From Hyphomicrobiaceae bacterium (GTDB taxonomy: Bacteria; Pseudomonadota; Alphaproteobacteria; Rhizobiales; Ancalomicrobiaceae): 37,297 nucleotides of DNA. The notes under the pieces were generated by a model that searched no databases, was not told where the DNA came from, and worked only from the letters and a program-made list of their open reading frames with translations. Each line of letters starts with the position of its first letter. Position 1 is the stretch's first letter. The position numbers and the translations under genes were made by a program. Shown here piece by piece: positions 15,150 to 25,344 of the stretch. The stretch lies in assembly GCA_016793065.1 (NCBI GenBank), contig JAEULV010000047.1, positions 1 to 37,297 on the forward strand, read 5' to 3'.

Positions 15150-16373
15150 TCAGCCGGCCTTGACCGGCATCTGGATGACGTTGTGCAGGGTCTTGTCGGC
15201 GCCATCCATGAACTTGCGGATGGCGCGGGCGGCCTGGCGGATGCGCTGTTCGTTCTCAACGAGGGCGAGGCGGACATATTCGTCGCCGTGCTCGCCGAAG
15301 CCGATGCCGGGGGCGACGGCAACCGAGGCCTTTTCCACCAGAAGCTTGGAGAATTCCAGCGAACCGAGATGGCGGAACGGCTCCGGAATCTTGGCCCAGG
15401 CGAACATGGAGGCTTGCGGCGACGGGATCGGGAAGCCGGCCTTGCCGAAGCTGTCGACCATGACGTCGCGGCGCTTGCGGTAGATCTCGCGGACCTCGCG
15501 GATGCAGTCGTCGGGGGCGTTGAGCGCGGCCGAGGCGGCGACCTGGATCGGGGTGAAGGCGCCGTAGTCGAGATAGGACTTGACCCGCGCCAGCGCCGCG
15601 ATCAGCCGCTCGTTGCCGACGGCGAAGCCCATGCGATAGCCCGGCATCGAGAAGGTCTTCGACATCGAGGTGAACTCGACGGCGACGTCGATGGCGCCGG
15701 ACACCTGCAGCACCGACGGCGGTGGGTTGTTTTCGTCGAAATAGATCTCGGCATAGGCGAGATCCGACAGGATGAAGATGCCGTGCTTGCGGGCGAAGGC
15801 GACCACGTCCTTGTAGAACTCGAGATCGGCGACGATCGCCGACGGGTTCGACGGGTAGCACAGGATCACCGCGATCGGCTTGGGGATCGAGTGGCTGATG
15901 GCGCGCTCGAGCGCATGGAAGAATTCCGGGCCGGGCTCGGCCGGCACCGAGCGGATCGAGCCGCCGGCCATCAGGAAGCCGAAGGCGTGGATCGGATAGG
16001 ACGGGTTGGGGCAAAGCACGACGTCGCCCGGCGCGGTGATCGCCTGGGCGATGTTGGCGAAGCCTTCCTTCGAGCCGAGGGTGGCGACGATCTGGGTGTC
16101 GGGGTTCAGCTTCACGCCGAACCGGCGCATGTAATAGTTCATCTGCGCCTTGCGCAGGCCGGGAATGCCGCGCGAGGCCGAGTAGCGATTGGTGCGCGGC
16201 TTGCCGATCGTCTCGATCAGCTTTTCCTCGATGAACTTCGGCGTCGGCAGATCGGGATTGCCCATGCCGAGGTCGATGATGTCGGCGCCCTGAGCTCGTG
16301 CCTTGGCCTTCAGACGGTTGACCTGTTCGAACACATACGGCGGCAGCCGACGAGTCTTGTGGAAGTCTTCCAT
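15150..16373 (-). CDS. alaC: PLP-dependent aminotransferase, AlaC-like (glutamate-pyruvate aminotransferase)
   Basis: Fold-type I aminotransferase of 407 residues, expected to transfer amino groups between alanine/pyruvate and glutamate/2-oxoglutarate. It closely resembles E. coli AlaC along its length as I recall that sequence: RLPPYVF at the N-terminus, DIIDLGMGNPDLPTP, YSASRGIPGLRKA, NPSYPIHAFGF, LSDLAYAEIYFD, the PLP lysine Lys239 in SMSKTFSMPGYRMG, and SYLDYGAFTPIQVAA. Many databases label such proteins LL-diaminopimelate aminotransferase; the AlaC resemblance makes that less likely but substrate specificity is not proven. An AGG about 10 nt upstream precedes the ATG. It sits between hom and phaC, a rhizobial arrangement. 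Confidence 0.9.
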   Translation of the reverse strand: MEDFHKTRRLPPYVFEQVNRLKAKARAQGADIIDLGMGNPDLPTPKFIEEKLIETIGKPRTNRYSASRGIPGLRKAQMNYYMRRFGVKLNPDTQIVATLGSKEGFANIAQAITAPGDVVLCPNPSYPIHAFGFLMAGGSIRSVPAEPGPEFFHALERAISHSIPKPIAVILCYPSNPSAIVADLEFYKDVVAFARKHGIFILSDLAYAEIYFDENNPPPSVLQVSGAIDVAVEFTSMSKTFSMPGYRMGFAVGNERLIAALARVKSYLDYGAFTPIQVAASAALNAPDDCIREVREIYRKRRDVMVDSFGKAGFPIPSPQASMFAWAKIPEPFRHLGSLEFSKLLVEKASVAVAPGIGFGEHGDEYVRLALVENEQRIRQAARAIRKFMDGADKTLHNVIQMPVKAG

Positions 16374-16768
16374 CGTATTCAGCCTTTCACATGCACGCCG
16401 GCCGTTTCCTCCGGGCCGGTGGCGGCGCGGGGACAGCGCATGCCCCGCACATCATCGCGTTTCAGACACCGACCGTCGCGCGCCGCCATCGGCGGGTTGC
16501 GGCAGGCCTGGTATGGACCGCACTCGATCAGCCCCGGGGAGCGGTTCGACGCGGGATTTCATCCCCCGACCGTGACCGCAGCAAGGCAGGCGCCGGGTTT
16601 CGGGGAGGGTTCTGGTATCAGACCCGAACCGAGCCCGCACCCCTTTGACGGCGTAATTATGTCGTGAAACCTACCAAAATGGTGAAAAGTTGCGTTTGGG
16701 TGACAGGCTGACCTACATTTTCGCAGAATATTTCAAAATATCAGCCGTTCCTCGAATTCCGGTCGACG
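16374..16768. other. Intergenic region upstream of alaC; no gene seen
   Basis: A 395-nt gap between the minus-strand lipoprotein gene and alaC. The lipoprotein end (16660-16745) is relatively AT-rich and includes the near-palindrome GAATATTTCAAAATATC at about 16726-16742. The alaC promoter must be here but is not identifiable. The open frames are short and shadow-like. Confidence 0.4.
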
Positions 16769-17254
16769 TCATTGCGTCGATGCGCAACCGATTTGACCGC
16801 GCAGGCAGGGGGCGGTCGTCGCCGCGGGCGCGGTTTCCGCCTCGATCGCCTTGACCGCGTCGCTGGCGTGGGTGCGGCCGAGCGCCTGGAGCTGGCCGTC
16901 GATCGGGCGCGGCTGGGCGCCGGCGGCGGCGGCATTGGCGCTGGCTGCCGCCTCGCGCAGGCGGCGTTCGGCCTGGGCCTGTTCCTCGGGGGTCTTCAGG
17001 GTCGACAGCGGCTGGGCCGGGCGATTGGCGACCGGGTAGCCGTCCGATTGCAGATCCGGCGCACCATAGGCCTGCACGGATCCCGGCAACGGCCTCGCCG
17101 GGCTTGCGACAAGCGGCTGGGCCTCGGCGGCCGGCATGGGGCGATCCGGGGCGATCAACGTGGTCTCGAGCGCGGTCGAGCAGCCGCAAAGCGCTGATGC
17201 GGCGACAAGAATGGCTGCCATGCGAACAATTGACGCGTGCGGTTTGATCGGCAT
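16769..17254 (-). CDS. Small lipoprotein of unknown function
   Basis: A 161-residue protein. Residues 1-25 (MPIKPHASIVRMAAILVAAS then ALCGC) form a lipoprotein signal peptide with lipobox LCGC and modified Cys25. The mature region is alanine- and proline-rich with a conserved-looking core, SDGYPVANRPAQPLSTLKTP, followed by a short coiled-coil-like stretch (EEQAQAERRLREAAASANAA). The C-terminus has two cysteines (PCLRGQIGCASTQ) that could form a disulfide. The start at 17254 is chosen because it places the signal peptide at the N-terminus. It is divergent from phaC; the family is not recognised with confidence. Confidence 0.8.
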   Translation of the reverse strand: MPIKPHASIVRMAAILVAASALCGCSTALETTLIAPDRPMPAAEAQPLVASPARPLPGSVQAYGAPDLQSDGYPVANRPAQPLSTLKTPEEQAQAERRLREAAASANAAAAGAQPRPIDGQLQALGRTHASDAVKAIEAETAPAATTAPCLRGQIGCASTQ

Positions 17255-17530
17255 CAATGCTCCGGCCTGCCATCTGGAGGAACTGAAATCATCGGTCGTA
17301 CGTCTATTGTCGACCACGAACTGTCACTACATGCCCTTGTCACAAGGCCATTTCATTCGCCTATTATGCCAACATAATGCTGACGATCCAGTGGGCATCA
17401 CGTCGCGTGCGTTCGCGCCGTCGCATCCTTGGGTCGAGGCACCATTGCCGACGGCAGGTTTGTCGATCGAAATGGCAACGAAATGAAGGCGGGACCGGCC
17501 TGAATGGTCTCGCGACTGGGGAGCGCTCCA

Positions 17531-19339
17531 ATGGCCGAAGCCGGTGAAAACCCGCTGATGCAGTACATGATTCGGAATCCCGAGGCGTTCGCATCGAACC
17601 TCGCGCAGATTCTCGAAAATGCCGGCAAGGCCGCCGCCGCCTATCTGCGCCCGCGCGAAACCGGCGAGAACAAGAGCGCCATGGCGGACGAACTGACGTC
17701 GGTCACCAAGACGCTGGCGCAGGTCGGCGAATGGTGGCTGGCCGATCCGCAGCGGGCGATGGAAGCGCAGAACAAGCTGTTCGGCAAATATCTCGACCTG
17801 TGGGGGGCTTCGGTGAAGCGCTTCGCCGGCGAGGAAGCCAAGCCGGTGGCCGTGGCCGATCCGCGCGACAAGCGCTTCCAGGATCCGGAATGGTCGCAGA
17901 ACCAGTTCTTCGACTTCGTCAAGCAAGTCTATCTGGTGACGGCCGACTGGGCCGAGGGGCTGGTCGACAAGGCCGAGGGCCTCGACGAGCACACCAAGCA
18001 CAAGGCCGACTTCTATATGAAGCAGATCACGGCGGCGCTGGCGCCGTCGAACTTCCTGCTGACCAACCCGGAACTGCTGCGCGAAACCGTCAATTCCAAT
18101 GCCGAGAACCTGGTGCGCGGCATGCGGATGCTGGCCGAGGACATCGAGGCCGGCGGCGGCGACCTGAAGATCCGCCAATCGGATCCGAGCAAGTTCCAGG
18201 TCGGCAAGAACCTGGCGACGACGCCGGGCAAGGTGGTGTGGCAGAACGACGTCTGCCAGATCATCCAGTACACCCCGACCACCGCCAAGGTGCTGAAGCG
18301 GCCGCTGCTGATCTGCCCGCCGTGGATCAACAAGTTCTACATTCTCGACCTCAACCCGGAAAAGTCGTTCATCCGCTGGGCGGTCGAGCAGGGCAACACC
18401 GTCTTCGTCATTTCCTGGGTCAACCCGGACGAACGCCAGAGCGAGAAGTCGTTCGAGCACTACATGCGCGAGGGCGTGCTGGAAGCGCTCGACGTGATCG
18501 AGAAGGCGACCGGCGAGCGCGAGGTCAACTCGATCGGCTATTGCGTCGGCGGCACGCTGCTGTCGGTGACGCTGGCCTATTGCGCCGCGGTGGGGGATAC
18601 CCGCATCAAGACGGCGACGCTGTTCACCACCCAGGTCGATTTCCGCTATGCCGGCGACCTGAAGGTGTTCGTCGACGAGGAGCAGATCTCGGCGCTCGAG
18701 GAGCGGATGCGCGAGCGCGGCTTCCTTGACGGCAAGAAGATGTCGGGCGCGTTCAACATGCTGCGCTCCAACGATCTGATCTGGCCGTATTTCGTCAACA
18801 ACTACTATCGCGGCAAGGAACCCTTCCCGTTCGATCTGCTGTACTGGAATTCGGACTCCACCCGCATGCCGGCGGCGAACCACGCCTTCTACATGCGCAA
18901 CTGCTACCTGGAGAACAAGCTGTCGGCGGGCGAAATGGTCGTCGGCGGCATCAAGCTCGATCTCGGCAAGGTGAAGATCCCGATCTACAATCTGGCCGCC
19001 CGCGAGGACCACATCGCGCCGCCGCGCTCGGTGTTCGTCGGCTCGCAGTGCTTCGGCGGCGACGTCAACTACGTGCTTGCCGGCTCGGGCCACATTGCCG
19101 GCGTGGTCAACCCGCCGGGGCCGAAGGTCAAGTATCAGTACTGGACCAATGGTCCGGCCCAGGGCGAGCTCGGCGACTGGATCAAGTCGGCCAAGGAAAC
19201 CCCCGGCAGCTGGTGGCCGAACTGGATGGAGTGGATCCGGGCCCAGGCGCCGGACGAAGTCGACGCCCGCGAGGTCGGCGGCGGCGTGCTGACGCTGATC
19301 GAGGACGCCCCCGGCAGCTATGTGAAGGCCAAGGCCTGA
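17531..19339 (+). CDS. phaC: Class I poly(3-hydroxyalkanoate) synthase
   Basis: Polymerises 3-hydroxyacyl-CoA into polyhydroxyalkanoate granules. The 602-residue size fits class I synthases. An N-terminal domain (about 1-200) precedes an alpha/beta-hydrolase catalytic domain with the lipase-like box GYCVGG at 336-341 (nucleophile Cys338), Asp493 in REDHIAP and His521 in [13 protein letters not shown]. Other family segments are [19 protein letters not shown] and [10 protein letters not shown]. The start at 17531 has GGGGAGCG about 8 nt upstream and yields MAEAGENP; an ATG at 17504 lacks a good site. It is transcribed alone and followed by a strong terminator. Confidence 0.97.
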   Translation: MAEAGENPLMQYMIRNPEAFASNLAQILENAGKAAAAYLRPRETGENKSAMADELTSVTKTLAQVGEWWLADPQRAMEAQNKLFGKYLDLWGASVKRFAGEEAKPVAVADPRDKRFQDPEWSQNQFFDFVKQVYLVTADWAEGLVDKAEGLDEHTKHKADFYMKQITAALAPSNFLLTNPELLRETVNSNAENLVRGMRMLAEDIEAGGGDLKIRQSDPSKFQVGKNLATTPGKVVWQNDVCQIIQYTPTTAKVLKRPLLICPPWINKFYILDLNPEKSFIRWAVEQGNTVFVISWVNPDERQSEKSFEHYMREGVLEALDVIEKATGEREVNSIGYCVGGTLLSVTLAYCAAVGDTRIKTATLFTTQVDFRYAGDLKVFVDEEQISALEERMRERGFLDGKKMSGAFNMLRSNDLIWPYFVNNYYRGKEPFPFDLLYWNSDSTRMPAANHAFYMRNCYLENKLSAGEMVVGGIKLDLGKVKIPIYNLAAREDHIAPPRSVFVGSQCFGGDVNYVLAGSGHIAGVVNPPGPKVKYQYWTNGPAQGELGDWIKSAKETPGSWWPNWMEWIRAQAPDEVDAREVGGGVLTLIEDAPGSYVKAKA

Positions 19340-19414
19340 GCGCGACAGCTTGCGGCAGCGGCAAGACGGCGCCCGGTTGGCGCGCCGATCGAGCCGAGCC
19401 GACGTTTCCCTCAC

Positions 19415-19452
19415 CCCCCGGCGGCGGCTGCCTCCGGGGGGCTTTGTTTTTC
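19415..19452 (+). terminator. Intrinsic terminator after phaC
   Basis: CCCCCCGG (19415-19422) pairs with CCGGGGGG (19435-19442), followed by CTTTGTTTTT. It lies 75 nt after the phaC stop and 40 nt before the end of convergent thiL. Confidence 0.8.
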
Positions 19453-19490
19453 AAGGGAGCGGATGGGGCGCGGGGCCGGTTCGGACGAGC

Positions 19491-20483
19491 TCAGAAGTGG
19501 CGGAAGCCGGGGCGGATGGCGGTGAAATCGGCGTGGCGGCGGCCGGTCAAGCGGAGCCCGGGGGTATCGGCGGAGACGTGACCGATGCGGGTGATGGCGA
19601 CCGGGGCGGCGGCGGGATCGAGGCCTGGCGGGGCGCAGAACAGTAATTCGTAGTCGTCGCCGCCGGTGAGGGCTGTGGCGAGGCAGCCGGCATCGAGGTC
19701 GAGGGCGGCCTCGACGGCGGGCGAGAGCGGCACGGCATCGAGATCGAGGGTGATGGCGACGCCGGACGCGGCGGCCATGCGGCCGGCGTCGATCAGCAGG
19801 CCGTCGGAGACGTCCATGCCGGCGCTGGCATGCCCGGCGAGCCATGCCGCCAGCGCGGTGCGCGGGCGGGGCAACAGGTAGCGGTCGACAAGGTGATCGG
19901 CGAGGTCGGGCGGCGGTTGCCACGCCGGCGGCGGCGTGCCGTCGATCCGGGCGCGGCGCAGCGGCAGGCCGAGGGCGGCGTCGCCAATGGTGCCGGTGAC
20001 ATAGACCGCGTCGCCGGGGCGGGCGCTGGTGCGGGCCAGCATGCGGCCGGTCGGGACGGCGCCGATGGCGGTAATCGACAGCATCAGCCCGGCGGGCGAG
20101 CGGATGGTGTCGCCGCCATAGAGGGCTATGGCGAACTCGGCCTGATCGGCGGCGAGCCCGGCGGCAAGCGCGTCCATCTGCCCGGCGGTCCAGTCATCGG
20201 GAAGGCCGAGCGCCAGGAGGTAGCCAAGCGGCCGGGCGCCCTTGGCGGCGAGATCGGAGAGGTTGGTGCGCAACGCCTTGCGGGCGACCAGGTCCCACGG
20301 ATCGGCGGCGAAGAAATGCACCCCGGCGGCGAGCGCGTCCTTGGTGAGGACGAGATCGTGGCCGGGCGGCGGCGTCAGGCAGGCGGCATCGTCGCGCAGA
20401 CCGAGGGCCGCCGGATCGGTGGCGAGCGGGCGCAGCCAGCGGGCGATCAGATCGTCCTCGCCCGGCCGCGCGGCGCTGGTCAC
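19491..20483 (-). CDS. thiL: Thiamine-monophosphate kinase
   Basis: ATP-dependent phosphorylation of thiamine monophosphate to thiamine diphosphate, the last step of cofactor synthesis. The 330-residue protein has the AIR synthase/PurM-like fold: [14 protein letters not shown] at the N-terminus, [11 protein letters not shown] and [13 protein letters not shown] for Mg-ATP binding, [29 protein letters not shown], and [15 protein letters not shown] and [15 protein letters not shown] in the C-terminal half. Its start overlaps the nusB stop by 4 nt (20480-20483), indicating coupling. The nusB-thiL pair is a common alphaproteobacterial ending to the rib operon. Confidence 0.95.
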   Translation of the reverse strand: MTSAARPGEDDLIARWLRPLATDPAALGLRDDAACLTPPPGHDLVLTKDALAAGVHFFAADPWDLVARKALRTNLSDLAAKGARPLGYLLALGLPDDWTAGQMDALAAGLAADQAEFAIALYGGDTIRSPAGLMLSITAIGAVPTGRMLARTSARPGDAVYVTGTIGDAALGLPLRRARIDGTPPPAWQPPPDLADHLVDRYLLPRPRTALAAWLAGHASAGMDVSDGLLIDAGRMAAASGVAITLDLDAVPLSPAVEAALDLDAGCLATALTGGDDYELLFCAPPGLDPAAAPVAITRIGHVSADTPGLRLTGRRHADFTAIRPGFRHF

Positions 20484-21019
20484 TTGCCGGCGTCCTTGGC
20501 CGGCTCGAACTCGTCGGGGCGCAGGTCGTGGGCGATGCGGTCGAGCACGCCGTTGACCAGCTTCGGCTCGTCCTCGTTGAAGAAGGCCTTGGCGACGTCG
20601 ACATATTCGGAGATGACGACGCGTGCCGGCACGTCCTTGCGCTCCATCAGTTCGAAGGCACCGGCGCGCAGGATGGCGCGCAGCGTCGTGTCGATGCGCT
20701 TCAGCGGCCAGTCCTCGACCAGGGCGGAGTGAACCAGCGGATCGACGTCGCGCTGGCGGCGGACGACGCCGATGACGATCTCGCGGAACCAGGCGGCATC
20801 GGCCTCGCGGAATTCAAGGCCGTCGACTTCCTTGCCGAGACGGTGGGAGACGAACTCGGCCAGCACGTCGGCAAGCTCGGTGCCGCCGATTTCCATCTGG
20901 TAGAGCGCCTGCACGGCGCCAAGGCGGGCGGCGCCGCGCTTGTTGGCGGGGCGCAGGTCGCGCGGCAGCTTGGCCTCGGCCTCGGCCTCGGCGGACTTGG
21001 GTTTTGCGGTCTTCGCCAA
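20480..21019 (-). CDS. nusB: Transcription antitermination factor NusB
   Basis: NusB binds boxA RNA with NusE (S10) and supports rRNA antitermination. The all-helical NusB domain starts at [20 protein letters not shown] and contains [47 protein letters not shown] and the C-terminal FVNGVLD-like segment [16 protein letters not shown]. No ATG is available: possible starts are TTG at 21025, overlapping the ribH stop, or TTG at 21019. The latter is preferred because GAGGA lies 6 nt upstream; for 21025 that site would be adjacent. The N-terminal 25 residues are charged and low in conservation. It is coupled to thiL by a 4-nt overlap. Confidence 0.93.
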   Translation of the reverse strand: MAKTAKPKSAEAEAEAKLPRDLRPANKRGAARLGAVQALYQMEIGGTELADVLAEFVSHRLGKEVDGLEFREADAAWFREIVIGVVRRQRDVDPLVHSALVEDWPLKRIDTTLRAILRAGAFELMERKDVPARVVISEYVDVAKAFFNEDEPKLVNGVLDRIAHDLRPDEFEPAKDAGK

Positions 21020-21021
21020 GA

Positions 21022-21534
21022 TCAATCCTCGCCCGCTTCTTCGAAGCGGCGCTTCAACGCGATCATCGTCAGGCAGGCCCGGGCGGCGAAACCGCCCTTG
21101 TCGAGCTTCTTCGGATCGGCGCGTTCCAGCGCCTGTTCCTCGTTCTCGACGGTGAGGATGCCGTTGCCCAGCGCCAGCGTGCCCTGAACCATCAGGTCCA
21201 TGACCTTGCGGTTCGATTCGTTGATGACGATGTCGTAGTGGCTGGTGTCGCCGCGCACGACGGTGCCGAGCACGACGAAGCCGTCGTAGAAGATGCCCTC
21301 GCCTTCGACCATGGCGTCGAGCGCGATCGCCAGTGCCGCCGGGATTTCGAGGCAGCCGAGCACCGCAACCCGCTCATAGGTGACGCCGTTGGCTTCGAGG
21401 ACGGCGATGGCGCCGTCGGCGAGCTTGTCGGCCAGGTCGTCGTAGAACCGGGCCTCGATGATCAGGACGTGGGCCGGTTCGTCCTCGGTGTCGAGGATGA
21501 TCTCGGCGGGGGCTTGCTTCTTGCGGGCAACCAT
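21022..21534 (-). CDS. ribH: 6,7-dimethyl-8-ribityllumazine synthase
   Basis: Condenses the pyrimidine intermediate with 3,4-dihydroxy-2-butanone 4-phosphate to 6,7-dimethyl-8-ribityllumazine, the penultimate riboflavin step; forms icosahedral or pentameric shells. 170 residues. Family motifs are [31 protein letters not shown] and [16 protein letters not shown], which includes the catalytic His, and [16 protein letters not shown]. The N-terminal [19 protein letters not shown] is an unconserved leader. It lies 49 nt after ribE and abuts nusB. Confidence 0.96.
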   Translation of the reverse strand: MVARKKQAPAEIILDTEDEPAHVLIIEARFYDDLADKLADGAIAVLEANGVTYERVAVLGCLEIPAALAIALDAMVEGEGIFYDGFVVLGTVVRGDTSHYDIVINESNRKVMDLMVQGTLALGNGILTVENEEQALERADPKKLDKGGFAARACLTMIALKRRFEEAGED

Positions 21535-21583
21535 GGCGGCAGACTCGTCTCAAGGGGCCGGAATTCAGGCGATCCCGATGTTC

Positions 21584-22189
21584 TTACCCTGCTTCGGCGA
21601 GCCGCGCCACATAGCGCGCCATCAAGTCGACCTCCAAATTGACGCGATCCCCGGCCTTCGCCGCGCCCCAGGTGGTGACCGCCAGCGTGTGCGGGATCAT
21701 CATGACGCCGAAGCGGTCGCCGTCGACCTCGTTGACGGTCAGCGAGGTGCCGTTCAGCGCCACCGAACCCTTCTGGGCGATGAAGCGGGCGAGCGCCCGG
21801 GGGGCGCGGAAGACGAAGCGGGCCATGTCGGCCTCGTCGACGCGGCTGACGATCTCGGCGACGCCGTCGACATGGCCGGTGACCATGTGGCCGCCGAGTT
21901 CCTGGCCGAGGCAGAGCGAGCGTTCGAGATTGATGCGGCCGCCGACGGCCCAGTCGGCCATGGTGGTGACGGCCAGGGTTTCCGGCGAGGCCTCGACATC
22001 GATGAAGCCGCGGCCATCGGCGAGATGGCCCTTGTCGACGACGGTGAGGCAGATGCCGGCATGGGCGATGGAGGCGCCCATGTCGATGCCGGCGGGGTCG
22101 TAGCGGTTGGCGATGCGCAGGCGGATTCCGGCGGCGCGGGGCTGGAGATCGACGATTTCACCCACGTCGGTGACAATGCCGGTGAACAT
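21584..22189 (-). CDS. ribE: Riboflavin synthase, alpha chain
   Basis: Dismutates two 6,7-dimethyl-8-ribityllumazine molecules to riboflavin. The 201-residue protein shows the canonical start MFTGIVTDVGEI and two lumazine-binding repeats, each with a barrel ending near a CLTV or SLTV strand: SIAHAGICLTVVD in the first and GSVALNGTSLTVNEVDGD in the second, linked by LGGHMVTGHVDGVAEI. The start at 22189 is chosen because AAAGG lies 9 nt upstream and the N-terminus is conserved; an ATG at 22198 overlapping the ribD stop is less likely. Confidence 0.96.
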   Translation of the reverse strand: MFTGIVTDVGEIVDLQPRAAGIRLRIANRYDPAGIDMGASIAHAGICLTVVDKGHLADGRGFIDVEASPETLAVTTMADWAVGGRINLERSLCLGQELGGHMVTGHVDGVAEIVSRVDEADMARFVFRAPRALARFIAQKGSVALNGTSLTVNEVDGDRFGVMMIPHTLAVTTWGAAKAGDRVNLEVDLMARYVARLAEAG

Positions 22190-22194
22190 GCGGG

Positions 22195-23349
22195 TCATCC
22201 TTTGTCGCGATGGCGACGCTCGAAGGTGGAAAGACGGTCGGGGCCATGGGCGCGCGCGCCGACAAGCAGGAATCGTTCCCGCAGGCCGGCGCCACGGTTC
22301 GCCAGCGACGGCGGAGCGGCGATGGCACCGGCGCCGAGGGGGATGGCGCCTTCGAACAGGGCGACGCGATCGACGAGGTCGTGGGCAAGCAGGGCGGCGG
22401 CGAGTTCGGTACCGCCCTCGCACAACACCGACATGACGCCGTAGAGGCCGAGCAGCCGCAGGGCATCGGCGAGCGACACGCGGCCGGCGTCGTCGCGGGC
22501 CGCCTCGATGACATGGACGCCGGCATCGCGCAGCGCCCGCATCCGCGCCGACGGGGCGCCACCGCCGGCGATGACCCAGACCGGGTGTTCGGGCGCGGTG
22601 CGCACCAGGCGGGAGGCCAGCGGCAGGCGCGCCTCGGCGTCGATGACGACCCGCAGCGGCTTGCGGTCGATGACGCCGTCGAGGCGGACGTCGAGGCGGG
22701 GATCGTCGGCGAGCGCGGTGCCGATCCCGACCATGACCGCATCGGATTCGGCGCGCATGGCATGGACGGCGGCGCGGGCGGCGGCGCCGGTGACGGCGAC
22801 GTTGGCCTCCCCTGCCCGGCCGATGGCGCCATCGGGCGAGACGGCGAGCTTCAGCGTCAGGTGCGGCCGGCCGAGGCGGCGGTGGGTGAGGAAGCCGGCA
22901 AGCCCCTCCTCGGCGGCGGCGGTCATCACGCCGGTTGAGACATCGACGCCGGCCTCGCGCAGGAAGCGGCAGCCGCGCCCGGCGACGCGCGGGTCCGGAT
23001 CGAGCACGGCGACGACGACGCGGGCGATGCCGGCACGGATGATGGCGTCGACGCAGGGCGGCGTCTTGCCGATGTGGGAGCAGGGCTCGAGCGTCGAGTA
23101 GATGGTGGCGCCGCGGGCGGCGGCGCCGGCCTGGGCCAGCGCCTGCGGCTCGGCATGGGGGCGGCCGCCCGGCGCGGTGACGCCGCGTCCAAGCACATGC
23201 GGCACCGGGCCGGGGGCGACGACGATGGCGCCGACGGAGGGGTTGGGCTGGGTGGCGCCAAGGTGACGGCGGGCGAGTGCGATCGCCGCCGCCATGAAGC
23301 GGGCGTCGGTTTCGGGATCGGCGTTGGCGATCGAAGGCATGGCGGCCAA
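22195..23349 (-). CDS. ribD: Bifunctional riboflavin deaminase/reductase RibD
   Basis: Two early riboflavin steps: deamination of the diaminopyrimidine, then NADPH reduction of the ribosyl side chain. 384 residues. The N-terminal deaminase domain (about 12-150) has the zinc motif His65-Ala-Glu67 and Cys90/Cys99 in PCSHIGKTPPC; the C-terminal reductase domain (about 158-375) begins RPHLTLKLAVSPDGAIGRAG and includes VMVGIGTALADDPRLDVRL and VLCEGGTELAAALL. An ATG at 23340 (MPSIAN) is an alternative start. It lies 57 nt after nrdR and 5 nt before ribE. Confidence 0.96.
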   Translation of the reverse strand: MAAMPSIANADPETDARFMAAAIALARRHLGATQPNPSVGAIVVAPGPVPHVLGRGVTAPGGRPHAEPQALAQAGAAARGATIYSTLEPCSHIGKTPPCVDAIIRAGIARVVVAVLDPDPRVAGRGCRFLREAGVDVSTGVMTAAAEEGLAGFLTHRRLGRPHLTLKLAVSPDGAIGRAGEANVAVTGAAARAAVHAMRAESDAVMVGIGTALADDPRLDVRLDGVIDRKPLRVVIDAEARLPLASRLVRTAPEHPVWVIAGGGAPSARMRALRDAGVHVIEAARDDAGRVSLADALRLLGLYGVMSVLCEGGTELAAALLAHDLVDRVALFEGAIPLGAGAIAAPPSLANRGAGLRERFLLVGARAHGPDRLSTFERRHRDKG

Positions 23350-23406
23350 GGGGGCGGTCCCTGTTTCACCCGGTCGGTCGGGACCGCACGCGGGCGAGAG
23401 CGGCTG

Positions 23407-23889
23407 TCAATCGTCGGAGCGCTTCTTGCGGTCGGTCTCGTCGCCGGACAGTTCGTCGAGCACGGCCTCGAAATCGCGCGCCTGCAGGAAGTTGCGATAG
23501 ACCGAGGCAAAGCGCACATAGGCGACGTCGTCAACCGCTTTCAGCCGCTCCATCACCAATTCGCCGATCTGCTCGGAATGGATCTCCGGCTCGCCGGTGG
23601 ACTCCAGCTGGCGGACGATCGACGACACCAGCCGCTCGATCTCCTCCGGCTCGACCGGGCGCTTGCGCAACGCCACCTGCACCGAGCGGGCGAGCTTGTC
23701 GCGGTCGAAGGGCACGCGGCGGCCGGAGCGCTTCAGCACGACGAGTTCGCGCAGCTGTACCCGTTCGAAGGTGGTGAAGCGACCGCCGCAGGCCGGGCAG
23801 ACGCGACGGCGGCGGATCGCGGTGCCGTCCTCGGTCGGGCGGCTGTCCTTCACCTGCGTGTCTTCACTGGCGCAATAGGGGCAGCGCAT
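23407..23889 (-). CDS. nrdR: Transcriptional repressor NrdR
   Basis: Nucleotide-sensing repressor of ribonucleotide reductase genes, 160 residues. The N-terminal zinc ribbon uses Cys3, Cys6, Cys31 and Cys34 ([18 protein letters not shown] and CPACGGRF); the ATP-cone domain follows at about 48-138 with [20 protein letters not shown] and [11 protein letters not shown]. The start at 23889 places the zinc ribbon at the N-terminus. It heads the rib-nusB-thiL operon; glyA, often next to nrdR in this group, is absent here and a divergent acyl-CoA dehydrogenase gene begins 288 nt away. Confidence 0.96.
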   Translation of the reverse strand: MRCPYCASEDTQVKDSRPTEDGTAIRRRRVCPACGGRFTTFERVQLRELVVLKRSGRRVPFDRDKLARSVQVALRKRPVEPEEIERLVSSIVRQLESTGEPEIHSEQIGELVMERLKAVDDVAYVRFASVYRNFLQARDFEAVLDELSGDETDRKKRSDD

Positions 23890-24177
23890 CGGGTCGCTCC
23901 ATGGAACAGTCGGCTGATCGGGACCTTGCCGCGAAAGCCGCGAGGGCGGGCAGTGGCCAGATCCCGCCGGGCGGCGAACCATGCGCCGACGACGGGGCCG
24001 GATCAATACCCGCAATTTGCCGGGATGCCTACCCCTTGGCCGGATCGTTGCCCCATCCACGCATTTTCGGATTGTAGCGAACCGGCTTGAACGGCCACGG
24101 CGGAACGGCTTCCTTGCGCGGCGGGCGGGGAAGGATCACAGTCGCCCGCAGCCGATCCTGACGACCGAGGCGAGGCC

Positions 24178-25314
24178 ATGGATTTCAACCTTTCCGAAGA
24201 CACGCGCGCCTTTCAGGATGTCGCCCGCGCCTTTGCCGCCGACGAATTCGCGCCGCATGCGGCGGAATGGGACGAGGCCTCGCATTTTCCGGAAGAGGCG
24301 CTGCGCAAGGCGGCGGCGCTGGGGTTCGGCGGGCTCTACATCCGCGACGACGTCGGCGGCTCGGGATTGTCGCGGCTCGACGCGGCGGTGGTGATCGAGG
24401 CGCTGGCGATGGGCTGCACCTCGACCACGGCCTATCTGTCGATCCACAACATGGCGGCAGCGATGATCGACCGCTATGGCGACGAGGCGCTGCGGCGGCG
24501 CTATCTGCCGGACCTGACGGCGATGACGACCTTTGCCAGCTATTGCCTGACCGAGCCGGGAGCGGGGTCGGACGCGGCGAGCCTGCGCACCCGCGCGGTG
24601 CGCGACGGCGACGGCTATGTGCTCAACGGCTCGAAGGCATTCATCTCCGGCGGCGGCCGGTCCGACGTCTACGTCGTCATGGCACGCACCGGCGTCGACG
24701 GCCCGAAGGGCATTTCCACCTTCGTCGTCGACAACGGCACGCCGGGGCTGTCGTTCGGCGGGCAGGAAAAGAAACTCGGCTGGAAATCGCAGCCGACGGC
24801 GCAGGTGAACTTCAGCGACTGCCGCATCCCGGCGGCGAACCGGCTCGGCGCCGAGGGTCAGGGGTTCAAGATCGCCATGTCGGGGCTCGACGGCGGGCGG
24901 ATCAACATCGCCGCCTGTTCGCTCGGCGCGGCGCAGGCCTGCCTCGACCGGGCGGTGGCCTATGTCAAGGAACGGCGGCAGTTCGGCCGGGCGATCGGCG
25001 AATTCCAGGCGCTGCAATTCCGGCTCGCCGACATGGCGACCGAACTGGAAGCGGCGCGGCTGATGGTAATGAAGGCGGCGGCGATGCTCGATGCCGGCGA
25101 TCCGCGCGCCAGCGTGCAATGCGCCATGGCCAAGCGCTTCGCCACCGATGTCGGCTTCGAGGTGGTCAACGCGGCGCTGCAGCTGCATGGCGGCTACGGC
25201 TATTTGCGCGACTATCCGATCGAGCGTTACCTCAGGGATGTGCGGGTGCACCAGATTCTCGAGGGCACCAACGAAATCATGCGCGTGATCGTCGCGCGCG
25301 ACCTGCTCGCCTGA
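24178..25314 (+). CDS. Acyl-CoA dehydrogenase, likely isobutyryl-CoA dehydrogenase
   Basis: FAD-dependent dehydrogenase of 378 residues, the usual size. The N-terminal helical domain starts [35 protein letters not shown] and [17 protein letters not shown] form the flavin and substrate site; the C-terminal domain has [39 protein letters not shown] and [17 protein letters not shown] with the probable catalytic Glu362. Its place directly ahead of a 3-hydroxyisobutyryl-CoA hydrolase and 3-hydroxyisobutyrate dehydrogenase indicates valine degradation (isobutyryl-CoA to methacrylyl-CoA), though specificity cannot be read from motifs alone. A GAGGCGAGG run precedes the ATG. Confidence 0.92.
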   Translation: MDFNLSEDTRAFQDVARAFAADEFAPHAAEWDEASHFPEEALRKAAALGFGGLYIRDDVGGSGLSRLDAAVVIEALAMGCTSTTAYLSIHNMAAAMIDRYGDEALRRRYLPDLTAMTTFASYCLTEPGAGSDAASLRTRAVRDGDGYVLNGSKAFISGGGRSDVYVVMARTGVDGPKGISTFVVDNGTPGLSFGGQEKKLGWKSQPTAQVNFSDCRIPAANRLGAEGQGFKIAMSGLDGGRINIAACSLGAAQACLDRAVAYVKERRQFGRAIGEFQALQFRLADMATELEAARLMVMKAAAMLDAGDPRASVQCAMAKRFATDVGFEVVNAALQLHGGYGYLRDYPIERYLRDVRVHQILEGTNEIMRVIVARDLLA

Positions 25315-25344
25315 CGACCCGCCGAAAGAAGGACAGCAACGGCC

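Noticed and set aside
23350..23406. Riboswitch (FMN) in the riboflavin operon
   Set aside because: The short nrdR-ribD gap and the nrdR leader lack FMN-element conserved blocks.
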